From NCBI GenBank assembly GCA_016794505.1, contig JAEUJZ010000160.1, forward strand, positions 237,119 through 301,118: 64,000 bases of DNA. The letters are read 5' to 3'. The position numbers were made by a program, and so were the translations under genes. Source of the stretch: Myxococcales bacterium. GTDB taxonomy: Bacteria > Myxococcota_A > Polyangia > Palsa-1104 > JAEUJZ01. Shown here one piece after another: positions 40,807 to 49,796 of this stretch. The notes beneath the pieces were generated by a model. The model worked only from the letters and a program-made list of their open reading frames with translations. It was not told the DNA's origin and did no database searches. Positions within the stretch are counted from its first letter, which is position 1. The number at the start of each line of letters is the position of its first letter.

Positions 40807-43167
40807 CTATCGTTCGAGCGCCGAGATCGCTTGGTCCATCAAGTACAGACGATCGGCGAGCGTGCGGACGACATACGTGTGGAAGGCGGCGGCGACTTTG
40901 GGCTCTTCGACTTCCATCCGTTCGAGGGCGGCGCTGGTCAAGCGATGGATGATGGTATCGGCATGCGCGACGACCGAAGCGGATCGGATGCTCTGCCGAT
41001 ACAGGCCCATCTCACCGATGGTGGTGTTGCCGGTCACCGAGCGCAAAAGGAGAGGCGGCGCTTTGTCTCGCTCAAGGACAATCGACAAGCGGCCGGACTC
41101 AATGACGTAGGTTGCGCCGGATGCGTCGCCTTGGCGGAACAGATACTCACCTTGCTTGAGCTCGATCCGATCAACGTACGCCATGTACCGTTGTGCAAGC
41201 TCGACGCTACCGAACTCTTTTCCAAGGCGCTGGACAAAAGGCATGTCGACGCGATGAAGGCTTGGTTCAAGGGCGAGGGCGCGCAACTCGCACCACTCAA
41301 GCGCGGTGTCGATGTCCGAGAACACCAAAGCAAGATCGTCGTTGCGGATGCAGCCCTCGCGGCGCAGGACCGATTCCATGTCGGGCTGGATCTCGGTGAA
41401 GACCATCTGCATCTTTCGCTCTTCGATGATTTGACGCAGCTTGACCAACGACAGCACGGCCGAGCTGTCCATGCCGTTCACATAGCGAAAGTCGAGCACC
41501 AAGACGCGCAGCGGCTGCACCGAGGTCGCGTGACTGTCGCGAATCCGGCGGCGGATGTCGTTGACGAGGCCGACGATGCTGCCAAAAAACAGATACCCGC
41601 GTAGGCGCAGAACCCAGAACTGTCGGCCGCGTACGCGCAGGACTTGGTGTTCTTCGGCTGAGCGCTGCACCTTGCTGCCGTATTCGTCGACGGTAAACGA
41701 GTTGCGAACGAGGCTTACGCGGCTGTAGTTGACGGCGAAGATGAGACATGAAGCCAGCGCGCCAACCAGCAGCGAGATCACGAAGGTCTTAAACCACACG
41801 ACCAGCATGAACATCAGCACGACCAGCGCGTAATCCGTGGGAGCGAGCTTGGTGCGACCGCGAATCAGCCACTCTTGAATCAAGCGAATGGACAGATACA
41901 AAAGCGTCGCGCCCATGACGGGTCGCGCTAGATAACCAGCGAGCTTCGGACTGGCCAACAGCACGCCCAAGCACAGCGCTCCGGCGATGACGCCCGAAAA
42001 GCGAGTCGCGGCGCCGGCCTGCAAGTTCAGCGTGCTGCGGGCGACTGCGTTTGAACCGACCACTCCACCGAGCAAGCCTGCCGCGACGTTGGCGACCCCA
42101 TGCCCCTTGAGCTCTTGATCCAGATCCGAGTCACGCTTGGTGGCGACTTCGATGGCCGCACCCGTGACCAGGACGGCAATCGCGGTGACCGAGGTAAGGA
42201 CAACGACTTCCACCGCATGCGACAGAGTGAGCGGCAGGATGCTCAGATGTTCCGGCAGATGCCGCAGCGGCGACCATAAACGACCGCCTCCCGCCACGTT
42301 GAGCAGCCAGTCTGAGCGCTGTGATTCCTCGATGGTTCGTCCCGACAGAAGCAGGATGAGATGCGTGGCGATGGTGCCACCCAAGAGCAGCCCCGGCAGC
42401 CACAGATAGTGCTTGGCTCGTCCCAAGATGATGAGCATCGCTGTGGCCAACCCAAAGCCAGCTGCGAGATGCATCAGCGCGTCGGGCTCAAGGAACTTGG
42501 GCAGGTTCTGCTGGGTGACGGGGATGTTGGTGATGACGTTGATGCCACCGATCAGCAACACCCAGCCGGTCGAGACGAGAAAACCGCCAATGACGGGGTA
42601 GGGGACATAGCGAATCCAGCGGCCCATCTTGGCCAAGCCCAGCGCATACAGCGCAACTCCCGTGATGGTGGTGCTGACTGCCAGCGCAACCAGCACAAGC
42701 GGTCCGGGATCGGCGATGCCCGCCGTGCGCAGCGTCGCAAATAAGGCCACACCCAGCGACTTCTGCACAGCGGCTGAGCGCGAGTCCGGTCCCGCCATCG
42801 CAAAGTAAAACGGGCTGGTCAGCGCGACGAGGATCACGGTCACGCCGGCAGAGAGCAGTGCCATGCGCACGCCATCGTCGAGATGCCGGGCCAGATCGCC
42901 TGCGAAGATCATGGCCGCGAACGAGATGGCATAGCTCAGCGTGACTAGCGCCGAGATGCTGCCTGCCACAAGATCGCGAAATAGGATCTGCGGATCACGT
43001 AGCAGAGCAGCAAGAGGTGCCTCGCCATCGCGCTGCGACAAGGTGAGCGGCAGCTCTCGGATGTTCAAGATCCCCGAGATCGATCCGCTGATGCGATCCT
43101 GCCGACTCTGCTTGGGCGCAGCTGGCTTTGGTTCGCCGCGGCGCGTTGTCGAGGGGCTCTCGCTCAT
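40807..43167 (-). CDS. SulP-family anion transporter with STAS and cyclic-nucleotide-binding domains
   Basis: A 786-residue membrane protein. Residues about 60-500 form the multi-helix SulP/SLC26 transport domain (start DLVAGSISALVTLSYAISFAAM, ALTSPFYFAMAGPDSRSA, later AAGLLGGVVGSNAVARS). A STAS domain follows (VLVLDFRYVNGMDSSAV), then a CAP/cNMP-binding domain at about 660-780 with FRQGDASGATYVIESGRL and a phosphate-binding cassette IGEMGLYRQSIRSASVV, whose Glu and Arg suggest real nucleotide binding. Transported anions might be sulphate, bicarbonate or others. The direct fusion implies control of transport by cyclic nucleotide. It is the last gene of a minus-strand run and starts 26 nt after the anchored protein. 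Confidence 0.9.
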   Translation of the reverse strand: MSESPSTTRRGEPKPAAPKQSRQDRISGSISGILNIRELPLTLSQRDGEAPLAALLRDPQILFRDLVAGSISALVTLSYAISFAAMIFAGDLARHLDDGVRMALLSAGVTVILVALTSPFYFAMAGPDSRSAAVQKSLGVALFATLRTAGIADPGPLVLVALAVSTTITGVALYALGLAKMGRWIRYVPYPVIGGFLVSTGWVLLIGGINVITNIPVTQQNLPKFLEPDALMHLAAGFGLATAMLIILGRAKHYLWLPGLLLGGTIATHLILLLSGRTIEESQRSDWLLNVAGGGRLWSPLRHLPEHLSILPLTLSHAVEVVVLTSVTAIAVLVTGAAIEVATKRDSDLDQELKGHGVANVAAGLLGGVVGSNAVARSTLNLQAGAATRFSGVIAGALCLGVLLASPKLAGYLARPVMGATLLYLSIRLIQEWLIRGRTKLAPTDYALVVLMFMLVVWFKTFVISLLVGALASCLIFAVNYSRVSLVRNSFTVDEYGSKVQRSAEEHQVLRVRGRQFWVLRLRGYLFFGSIVGLVNDIRRRIRDSHATSVQPLRVLVLDFRYVNGMDSSAVLSLVKLRQIIEERKMQMVFTEIQPDMESVLRREGCIRNDDLALVFSDIDTALEWCELRALALEPSLHRVDMPFVQRLGKEFGSVELAQRYMAYVDRIELKQGEYLFRQGDASGATYVIESGRLSIVLERDKAPPLLLRSVTGNTTIGEMGLYRQSIRSASVVAHADTIIHRLTSAALERMEVEEPKVAAAFHTYVVRTLADRLYLMDQAISALER

Positions 43168-43193
43168 CGGGCGTGATCACGTTGGCAGCGCCT

Positions 43194-43952
43194 CTAGGGC
43201 GTGCGTAGCTGAGTCAGTGCGGCATCAATGCTTGTGCGCACCCGTGCATCGTCGCGACTTCGCGCCGCTTTGATGGCGCCGCCCAGCTCGGCATCCAAAG
43301 ACGAATTGCCGGCCTCGTTAAGAAGAATCTGTGCCCGCGCAAGCTTTCGCGCGGCTTCTGCGAGATCGCCTCCCACCAGCACGATCTCTTTTGCCTGGCG
43401 CAGGGCTTCTCGGATGGGTTCAAGATCGGCAACAGCAGCCGGGGGCACAGTAGGCACTGGCCGCGCGTTGGCCCCCGTCGGAGTAGAAGCGGCCGATCCA
43501 CTCGGATGTGGCTTTGCCACGGGCGGTGGCGGCTCAGTTGGCAAGGTCACTCCCACCACGGGCTCGAACTTGTCGGCAAGGCCCAGCAGCTTGCTGATCG
43601 CCTCCGGGCGCTGCTGCATGATCAGCGTGCGAATCTCGTCCAGTTCGGCCTGGATATTCAGGTTCAGACGCGTGGCCAAGCCCTGCGTCCGAACGGTGCG
43701 ATCAAAGGCCATGCCTGGGTTTTGGTAAACCAGCGCCAGGGTTGCCTCGACGAGCTGGCCTCGCCCGCGCGAACGCACGAGATCCTTGGTCAGCTGATCC
43801 TCTTGCGCGGCACACTTTTTTTCTGACTCTTCGAGCTTCTTTTCGACCACTCGGCGCTTCTTCAGATCGACGTAATAGCCGCCGCCAAAAGCGCCACCTA
43901 GCGCCAAGACAGCGATCAAGAGTGCGACGAGAATCTTGTTGGCTGTCGTCAC
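43194..43952 (-). CDS. Membrane-anchored coiled-coil protein of unknown function
   Basis: A 252-residue protein with a single N-terminal membrane helix (ILVALLIAVLALGGAFGGGYYV), a Lys/Glu-rich coiled coil (about 30-65), a helical region, a Pro/Ser/Thr-rich linker (about 135-170) and a second helical, Ala-rich part. No enzyme motif is seen. It has no lipobox. It starts with GTG overlapping the stop of the YfiH-type gene (GTGA). The position before the SulP transporter suggests, but does not show, a link to that protein. Confidence 0.8.
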   Translation of the reverse strand: MTTANKILVALLIAVLALGGAFGGGYYVDLKKRRVVEKKLEESEKKCAAQEDQLTKDLVRSRGRGQLVEATLALVYQNPGMAFDRTVRTQGLATRLNLNIQAELDEIRTLIMQQRPEAISKLLGLADKFEPVVGVTLPTEPPPPVAKPHPSGSAASTPTGANARPVPTVPPAAVADLEPIREALRQAKEIVLVGGDLAEAARKLARAQILLNEAGNSSLDAELGGAIKAARSRDDARVRTSIDAALTQLRTP

Positions 43953-44743
43953 GCCCTACCTCCAACGATAAAAGCCATGTGCTGTCCGATGCCGGCTCCG
44001 TCTCGCCGGTATGAAAAGAACCGCCTGGCATCGCAGCACGTGCATGCGGGGCGGTCCTCGATGTGTTCGCTGCGCAGGCCGGCATCTAGCAAGAACTGCC
44101 GATTGGCCAGCCAAAGATCAACGGTGCGGCGGCCGTTTGCTTCCCGTTGCACGGCACCCGGCTGTACAGAGCGGAACTGTGAGGCGACGTCTTCCTGAAC
44201 CTCGAAGCAGCAGGGGCCAATCGACGGCAGCAAGGCCGCGCGAAGCTGTGCCGCGGTGGCGCCCAGGCCGACGAGTGCCCGTACTGCGGCGGCGGCAATG
44301 CCGGCCACTGTTCCTCTCCAGCCTGCATGCACGGCGGCGACTCGCCCGTGCCCATCGGCAAGCAGGATGGGCACGCAGTCGGCCGAGTACACCGCCAATG
44401 TGAGCGGATCCTGCGCTGCCATCCCGTCGGCGTCCCGCAGACGACGCTCGGGGGCAGAGAGGCACGCGACGTACGCCCCATGCACTTGATTTACTTGGCA
44501 CAGGCTGGCCGGTGGAAAGCCCGCCAGCATGCTGACGCGATCCAGGTTTTCTGCCACGTCCGCTGGTGAATCGCCCCAGCGGTCTCCAAGATTCAGGCTG
44601 GCGAAGCGTCCGGTCGAAACACCGCCCAGTCGAGTCGTGAAACCATGCCGAACAGCCAACTCCGTGAGCAGAGGTGAATGAAGAACGGGAGCAGCTAGCT
44701 CACCGATTTCACTCGTCGCGCTGCCGGGTTGCGCGTTCATCAT
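43949..44743 (-). CDS. pgeF: YfiH/PgeF-family protein (laccase-domain, purine nucleoside phosphorylase/oxidase-like)
   Basis: A 264-residue protein of the YfiH family. The metal-binding motifs are visible: VNQVHG, SADCVPILLAD and AAVHAGWRGTV, plus PSIGPCCFEV. Members were described as multi-copper phenol oxidases and later as purine nucleoside phosphorylase/adenosine deaminase-type enzymes or as cell-wall fidelity factors (PgeF); which applies here is open. Two adjacent ATGs (44743 and 44740) are possible starts. It lies 11 nt after rluD, the gene pair often seen in bacteria. Confidence 0.92.
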   Translation of the reverse strand: MMNAQPGSATSEIGELAAPVLHSPLLTELAVRHGFTTRLGGVSTGRFASLNLGDRWGDSPADVAENLDRVSMLAGFPPASLCQVNQVHGAYVACLSAPERRLRDADGMAAQDPLTLAVYSADCVPILLADGHGRVAAVHAGWRGTVAGIAAAAVRALVGLGATAAQLRAALLPSIGPCCFEVQEDVASQFRSVQPGAVQREANGRRTVDLWLANRQFLLDAGLRSEHIEDRPACTCCDARRFFSYRRDGAGIGQHMAFIVGGRA

Positions 44744-44754
44744 GGCCAAGTCTA

Positions 44755-45876
44755 TCACGCAGAGCCGCCTGAGGGGGCCTGCGGCGCGAGTGAGAGCATC
44801 GGGCCACGCAGACGACTCAAGGCCTCCTGAAAATCGGCCGGAGCCGGCGTCGAGTATTCCAACCAAGTCTGCGTGATCGGATGCTGAAACCCGAGCACAG
44901 CGGCGTGCAGAGCCTGGCGCGCCAGGGCCTGGCCGAGACTGCGCAGCAGCGTGCCGCGATTCGGTCGGTGGCTGCCATAAAGCGGGTCGCCAAGAAGAGG
45001 CAGGCCGGCCTCGCTGAAGTGGACCCGGATCTGGTGCGTGCGTCCGGTCTCTAATGAGACTTCAACCAGCGCTGCTGGACCTTCGGGAAGAGGCTCTAGC
45101 ACACGGAAGTGAGTCACAGCGTGCTTGGCACCGCTGCGCCCAGTGAATCGCTTGCGATCCGTCGGATGGCGGCCATAGCGGGTCGAAAACGAACCCGCCG
45201 CAGAAGGTGTTCCTTCCACAATGGCCAAGTAACGGCGGCGGATGCTGTGCGCTTGGAACTGGGCCTGCAGCCCAATCAGCGTTGGTTCGTCCTTGGCGAC
45301 GACGAGAACGCCCGACGTACCTTGATCCAGGCGGTGAACGATGCCGGGGCGCTGCTTACCGCCGATGGAAAGCTGTGTTGGGGCCGCGGTCCTAGCAGCC
45401 GCAGCGCTCGGGCTTGCTTGAGCGTCTTCTAGCTCAGGTGGGATCTCATCGCCGTCTTCGGAATCGTCGACGTAGCGCGGCGGAAACGGCAGCTCACCGC
45501 AGTGATGCAAGAGTGCGTTGACGAGCGTTCCGCTGCTGTGACCGGGTGCCGGATGCACGACCATGCCAGCCGGCTTGTGCAAGACGATCAGATGCCGATC
45601 CTCGAACAGGACATCAAGGGGGATGGCCTCTTTGGCGAGGTCGCTCGGCTGTGGGGGGGGCGGCACAAAGACAACGCGCTGCCCCTTGCGCAGACGATGA
45701 CCCGGCTTGCTCGGTCGCCCATCGACCAAGACCTCGCCTTCGTCGATACGGCGCGCGATCTGCGAGCGAGAAAACGGCAGATCCTGCTGCGATAGGAACT
45801 GATCTAAGCGCTGGCCCGTCGACGCAGCGGGGATCTCAAACTCGTGGCAAATGGACGGCGAAGACGCAGGACGCAT
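44755..45876 (-). CDS. rluD: RluD-type 23S rRNA pseudouridine synthase
   Basis: A 373-residue protein with an N-terminal S4 RNA-binding domain (about residues 20-70: LDQFLSQQDLPFSRSQIARRIDEGEVLVDG) and a pseudouridine synthase domain carrying the catalytic Asp in GIVHRLDQGTSG. LIVLHKPAGMVVHPAPGH and GRTHQIRVHF are further signatures. Between HPAPGH and HRLDQGTSG it carries an acidic and Ala-rich insertion of about 40 residues (about 133-175) not common in RluD. The family modifies helix 69 of the large ribosomal RNA. It is followed closely by the YfiH-type gene. Confidence 0.95.
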   Translation of the reverse strand: MRPASSPSICHEFEIPAASTGQRLDQFLSQQDLPFSRSQIARRIDEGEVLVDGRPSKPGHRLRKGQRVVFVPPPPQPSDLAKEAIPLDVLFEDRHLIVLHKPAGMVVHPAPGHSSGTLVNALLHHCGELPFPPRYVDDSEDGDEIPPELEDAQASPSAAAARTAAPTQLSIGGKQRPGIVHRLDQGTSGVLVVAKDEPTLIGLQAQFQAHSIRRRYLAIVEGTPSAAGSFSTRYGRHPTDRKRFTGRSGAKHAVTHFRVLEPLPEGPAALVEVSLETGRTHQIRVHFSEAGLPLLGDPLYGSHRPNRGTLLRSLGQALARQALHAAVLGFQHPITQTWLEYSTPAPADFQEALSRLRGPMLSLAPQAPSGGSA

Positions 45877-45942
45877 GCGGGCCTCTGGACGAGGCGCAGC
45901 CTAGCGGAATCTGGGCAGGCGGGGTAAGGCGGGAAATGCGAG

Positions 45943-46206
45943 CTACCAGATGCGCGACTTCACATGCCCCTTGGACTTGAGCATGACGTCGACGACAGCG
46001 CGGTCGTAGATGTTCTGCTCTAGCAGCTCGGGAACCACGCGGGTCTTGAAAAGCGCGCGGCCCTCTTCGATGTGCGGCTGCATCACCGAAAAGAGGGTGT
46101 CGTTCTCAATGCCCTCGATGATCTCTTTTTCGTGGTACAGGGTGAGGTCGGAAGCGATGGCGCGGGCCAGTTGGCGAGCGCGGTCGGGCTTATCGATCAG
46201 AGCCAT
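45943..46206 (-). CDS. Small conserved-looking protein of unknown function
   Basis: An 87-residue soluble protein, almost entirely helical by pattern, with balanced charge (IASDLTLYHEKEIIEGIENDTLF and EEGRALFKTRVVPELLE). No cysteines or membrane segment. It starts with ATG and is the first gene of the run leading to rluD, 66 nt upstream. The coding quality is better than a chance frame: low Arg/Pro bias and a coherent amphipathic pattern. Proteins of this look are common as unnamed small genes in deltaproteobacterial relatives; I cannot name a family. Confidence 0.7.
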   Translation of the reverse strand: MALIDKPDRARQLARAIASDLTLYHEKEIIEGIENDTLFSVMQPHIEEGRALFKTRVVPELLEQNIYDRAVVDVMLKSKGHVKSRIW

Positions 46207-46314
46207 GAAGCCATCTTACGGGCTAGAAGCATCCAAGATCAACGAGTAAGCCGCGGTGTTCACCAAGGGGGCCTCTTGACGCGCGATTCTCACGACACCT
46301 ATCCTGCCGGGCCA

Positions 46315-47547
46315 ATGAGCGACCCTGCGTTTACGTCGGAAAGGGCTTCCCAGATCGGGCGTGTTCAAGGCGGACGGCGAACGCCTGCTGGTGCCAAGCG
46401 GGCCGTTTTCGGGGGATTCCCTCTGTTCTGCCGCGTCGCGTGGATCGTGGTCGCTGTGCTCTTTGGCGGCTGCGACATGGATCTGGATCCAGATTCTTTG
46501 GTTCGTGAGCTTCGCGTCTTGGGCATGCGCTTTGGCGATGCGGCTCCGGCCAGCGAGGCAGACGTCGTTGCGAACATCACGTTCGGCGCCGGGGGGCAGC
46601 CCGATGTCACGTTCAGCCGGCCGGACATGAGAATCCATGCGCTGGCGGCTGCTCCGACGGGGCCGGGCCGTCGCTTAGCCGCGCCGCGACCGCTTCTTTA
46701 TGACTGGTTCGTCTGCACCGGGCCGCTCTCTCTCTTTACGCCGGGCGTGCTTGATCCGCAGTGTCGAAAGCTGGGCCCCAATGATCCTCCGGCACGTCAA
46801 AACGCCGCGCTGCGACCGCTGTTGCCGCAGAAGTCGCCGTCCGCGGAGATCACCCTGACGTCGGGCACGCTGAAGTCGATCCTGACGATATTTCTTCAGG
46901 CTCTGCTTACGCCCAGCGGCAGCGGCATGGGCGGCGGCACCATCACTCTGCCCGAGCGTCCGGTCGTCTTGCTTTTGCCCATTGTCGTCGAGGTCTCGGC
47001 TGAAAATGGCGATCCGGCGAGTCCCCTCGATCGCGAGGTCGCGTTCAACTTTCTTCGCGTTCTCATCACGCTGCCAGGCATGACGGCCCCCCCGGCTAAT
47101 CGCAACCCCAGCCTGTCTGGTCAGGGTGGCTTCTTTGTCGGCAGCGCCGAGGGAGAAATGGCCGCTCGCAGCGCGCTTCCGGCTTGTCCGCTCGACAACC
47201 TGACGGGGGATGAAAAGGACGGTCAGCCGGCTTGCAGTCGCTTTGCTGCAACGCGCAGTGCTCCGGTCTTCATTCAGGCTCGCAGCGACACAGGATCCGC
47301 TGAAACCTATGTGCCGATCGATGACAGCGGACGCGGTCCACAAGTCGAAAACATGCGCTACAGCTGGTTTTCGACAGACGGCACGTTCAGCGACGAGCGA
47401 ACTGGTGACAAAAGTCCAGAGACCAAGTGGGAAAATGGCGAGCGTCGGCCCGCTCCATCGGACGTCCGCATCGTCGATGTCTGGGTCGTGGTGCAGGACG
47501 GACGCGGAGGGACAGATTTCGCCCGCGCGCAGCTGCGCCTGATGTAA
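46315..47547 (+). CDS. Probable lipoprotein of unknown function
   Basis: A 410-residue protein. Residues about 40-53 form a hydrophobic segment ending LFGGC with Cys53 at a lipobox-like site, although Phe at -3 is not canonical and the N-region of 40 residues is long, so the true start may be further downstream. The mature part is beta-rich with several cysteines (FVCTG, LDPQC, LPACPLD, PACSRF), a Gly/Ser-rich stretch, and ends with an immunoglobulin-like segment (RYSWFSTDGTFS, VDVWVVVQDGRGGTDFARAQLRL) like PKD or cadherin-type repeats. It is followed by the DUF885 lipoprotein. Function unknown. Confidence 0.75.
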   Translation: MSDPAFTSERASQIGRVQGGRRTPAGAKRAVFGGFPLFCRVAWIVVAVLFGGCDMDLDPDSLVRELRVLGMRFGDAAPASEADVVANITFGAGGQPDVTFSRPDMRIHALAAAPTGPGRRLAAPRPLLYDWFVCTGPLSLFTPGVLDPQCRKLGPNDPPARQNAALRPLLPQKSPSAEITLTSGTLKSILTIFLQALLTPSGSGMGGGTITLPERPVVLLLPIVVEVSAENGDPASPLDREVAFNFLRVLITLPGMTAPPANRNPSLSGQGGFFVGSAEGEMAARSALPACPLDNLTGDEKDGQPACSRFAATRSAPVFIQARSDTGSAETYVPIDDSGRGPQVENMRYSWFSTDGTFSDERTGDKSPETKWENGERRPAPSDVRIVDVWVVVQDGRGGTDFARAQLRLM

Positions 47548-47631
47548 CACTCGACCTGCCATGCGATTGTGCAACGGACGATGAGGCCCACACTTCGGGC
47601 TCTGAATGCTGCATGCGCAGCCTCTGCCGGG

Positions 47632-49608
47632 ATGCGAGTTCAGCGATGGCCGAGCGTCGGCTGCTTGATTGGACTGCTCATGCTGTCGCTTTTGCCCGCG
47701 TGCAGTCGAATACGCAAGGCTGTGACGACGACGGACGCTGACGGTGGCGGCGCGGGGGACAACGGGGGCACGCGGCGCGAGCTGCAGGCTCTTATCGCCG
47801 AACAGTTGGATGCGGATCTGCAGTTTTCGCCGACGCTGGCTACCTGGCTTGGGGACCACACGTCCGACGATCGACTGGACGATGTACGGCTTGAGAACAT
47901 CGCGCGTGAGGTCTCGCGGATCGACAGCGCGCTCCATCGCCTGTCGCGGCTTCGGCGAAGCCATGACGAAGAGCTGAATGATGCGCAGCGCCTGGACGCG
48001 CAGCTCTTGCAAGCGCACCTGGAGTCAAAGCGACATGAGCTGTTCGACCTGCGACCACACGAGAAAAACCCGGTCTTTTACACCAGCCTGATCGCGTTTG
48101 GTCTCGATGGACTGATGGGGCCGGGCCTCATGTCGGTCCCTGGGCTGCGGGCCCTGCGCGGTCGCTTGAGCGCGGTTCCTGCCGTCTGCCGTGAAGCCCA
48201 GCGCAACCTGAAAAATCCACCCGATCTGGCGACGAAGCGAGCGATCGACATGGCGCAGATGACGCGTGACTTTGTCGCGCTGCTTCTGCCCCGCGTGCTG
48301 GCCAACATCAGCGTCAGCAGCCTCAGTCCCAGCCCGGCTGACGCGACGCTGCTGGAAGAGGTCAACCAAGCCCGAGAGAGCGCCCTGCATGCACTCGACG
48401 ATCTGGGGGCCTGGATGACGCGCGATCTGCTGCCGCGCAGCAAAGGGGATTGGGTCCTTGGCCGCGAGCGCCTGCAGGCCCGCTGGCATGCGCTAGAGCT
48501 TCTGGATGTGCCGCTCGATGAAGTCCAGAGCGTCGTCGAAGTTGAGCTTCGTGAGGTGCGCCGCCGGTTTGATGAGGCCAACCGCCGTGTGTTGGGCAAT
48601 GGGGTCCTGGGGCCCAGTCGGGCCAGCACCGAAGCCATACGTGTCGTGGAAGAGGATCACCCGAAGCCTGACGAGCTGCTGCGCGCAACCGACGCAGCGA
48701 TTGAGCGCGCGTATGAGCTGACCGGGACGCTGCAGCTGCTGTCGATTCCGCCGATCGACGAAGTGGCGCGGCCGCAGGCTGTCGAGATGCCAGCCTATCG
48801 CTATGGCTTTTTGCTGCTGTCCGCACCTGCGCCTCTTGAGCCATTGCCCTGGTCGCCGGCCTGGCCTTCACCATCGCCAAAAGGGGGATCACAGACCGCG
48901 CAGCTTTTCGTTGACCCAGTGGACCCCAGCTGGAAAGACAAGAAGCGCATCTCGGATCATCTGCGCATGTTGAACCGATCTCAGATCCTGCTTACAGCGC
49001 TGCACGAGGTCATGCCAGGGCACTACGCGCAGCTTACGGCGCTGCGGCGGCTGGCAAGTGGTCTGGGCCCCCTGCGCTTGCGTCGTCAGAGCACGGCGTT
49101 TCTTGAGGGCTGGACGGCCTACGCCGAGCAGCTCGTGGCCGTTGAGCTCGCGGGCAGTGGTGCAGCGGCGGATCGGCTGCAAGTGCTGGCACTTCGGGCA
49201 CAGATGTTGCGGTTGGCGCGACTGCTCGGGGTGCTGCGCTTGCATGCGGCTCCGGCGGGGGCTTCTTCACCCAGCAACCGTCTAGAGGATGTGGTGCGTC
49301 TCTTTTCCGACGACTGCTATCTCGACGACTATGTCGCGCGGCGCGAAGCCGAGCGCCTTTGCTACGACACGACGCCTGCTCTCGCGGCGCTTGGCTATCT
49401 GCAGCTGGCGCAGCTGCGCAGCGATCACCGCGCCGAGCATGGCGACAAGCACAGTGCTTTGGCCTTTCACGACGCAGTGCTATCTCAGGGGGCGCTTCCG
49501 ATCGTTGCCCTGCGGAAGATCTTGCTTGGCAAGCCGGGACCGTCGCTGCGTCCGCCGTCCGACGACACGCGGGACGATGCTTCGACGAATGGCTCGGCCA
49601 AGGAATAG
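47632..49608 (+). CDS. DUF885-family lipoprotein (predicted zinc metallopeptidase-like)
   Basis: A 658-residue protein with signal peptide MRVQRWPSVGCLIGLLMLSL ending in lipobox LPAC (Cys24). The family hallmark is the LTALHEVMPGHYAQL segment, an HExxxGH-type zinc motif, with a downstream EGWTAYAEQLV that supplies the third ligand in the related M32-like fold. The rest is alpha-helical. Members are thought to be peptidases, but activity is unproven. The ATG at 47632 is preferred to ATG 47581 because it directly precedes the canonical signal peptide. It lies about 85 nt after the preceding lipoprotein-like gene. Confidence 0.88.
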   Translation: MRVQRWPSVGCLIGLLMLSLLPACSRIRKAVTTTDADGGGAGDNGGTRRELQALIAEQLDADLQFSPTLATWLGDHTSDDRLDDVRLENIAREVSRIDSALHRLSRLRRSHDEELNDAQRLDAQLLQAHLESKRHELFDLRPHEKNPVFYTSLIAFGLDGLMGPGLMSVPGLRALRGRLSAVPAVCREAQRNLKNPPDLATKRAIDMAQMTRDFVALLLPRVLANISVSSLSPSPADATLLEEVNQARESALHALDDLGAWMTRDLLPRSKGDWVLGRERLQARWHALELLDVPLDEVQSVVEVELREVRRRFDEANRRVLGNGVLGPSRASTEAIRVVEEDHPKPDELLRATDAAIERAYELTGTLQLLSIPPIDEVARPQAVEMPAYRYGFLLLSAPAPLEPLPWSPAWPSPSPKGGSQTAQLFVDPVDPSWKDKKRISDHLRMLNRSQILLTALHEVMPGHYAQLTALRRLASGLGPLRLRRQSTAFLEGWTAYAEQLVAVELAGSGAAADRLQVLALRAQMLRLARLLGVLRLHAAPAGASSPSNRLEDVVRLFSDDCYLDDYVARREAERLCYDTTPALAALGYLQLAQLRSDHRAEHGDKHSALAFHDAVLSQGALPIVALRKILLGKPGPSLRPPSDDTRDDASTNGSAKE

Positions 49609-49796
49609 CGCTGTGGCTTTCGATAGGGTCGCCACATCGAGCGGCCGACGGGCCACGGGCGACATCGCGGGGTCTGCGGGCTCGGTTCGCAGCGCTCGTC
49701 AGGAGCGGCACGGGCGCGGGCGACTCTTGGAATCGGTCCATCGTTCAGAGTTGCGTATGTAAGCCCCGCAGCAGACAATTGGTTAGAGGGTGTCTG

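Noticed and set aside
46675..48018. Minus-strand open frame of 447 codons
   Set aside because: Antisense to the two plus-strand lipoprotein-type genes, whose signal peptides and motifs are convincing.
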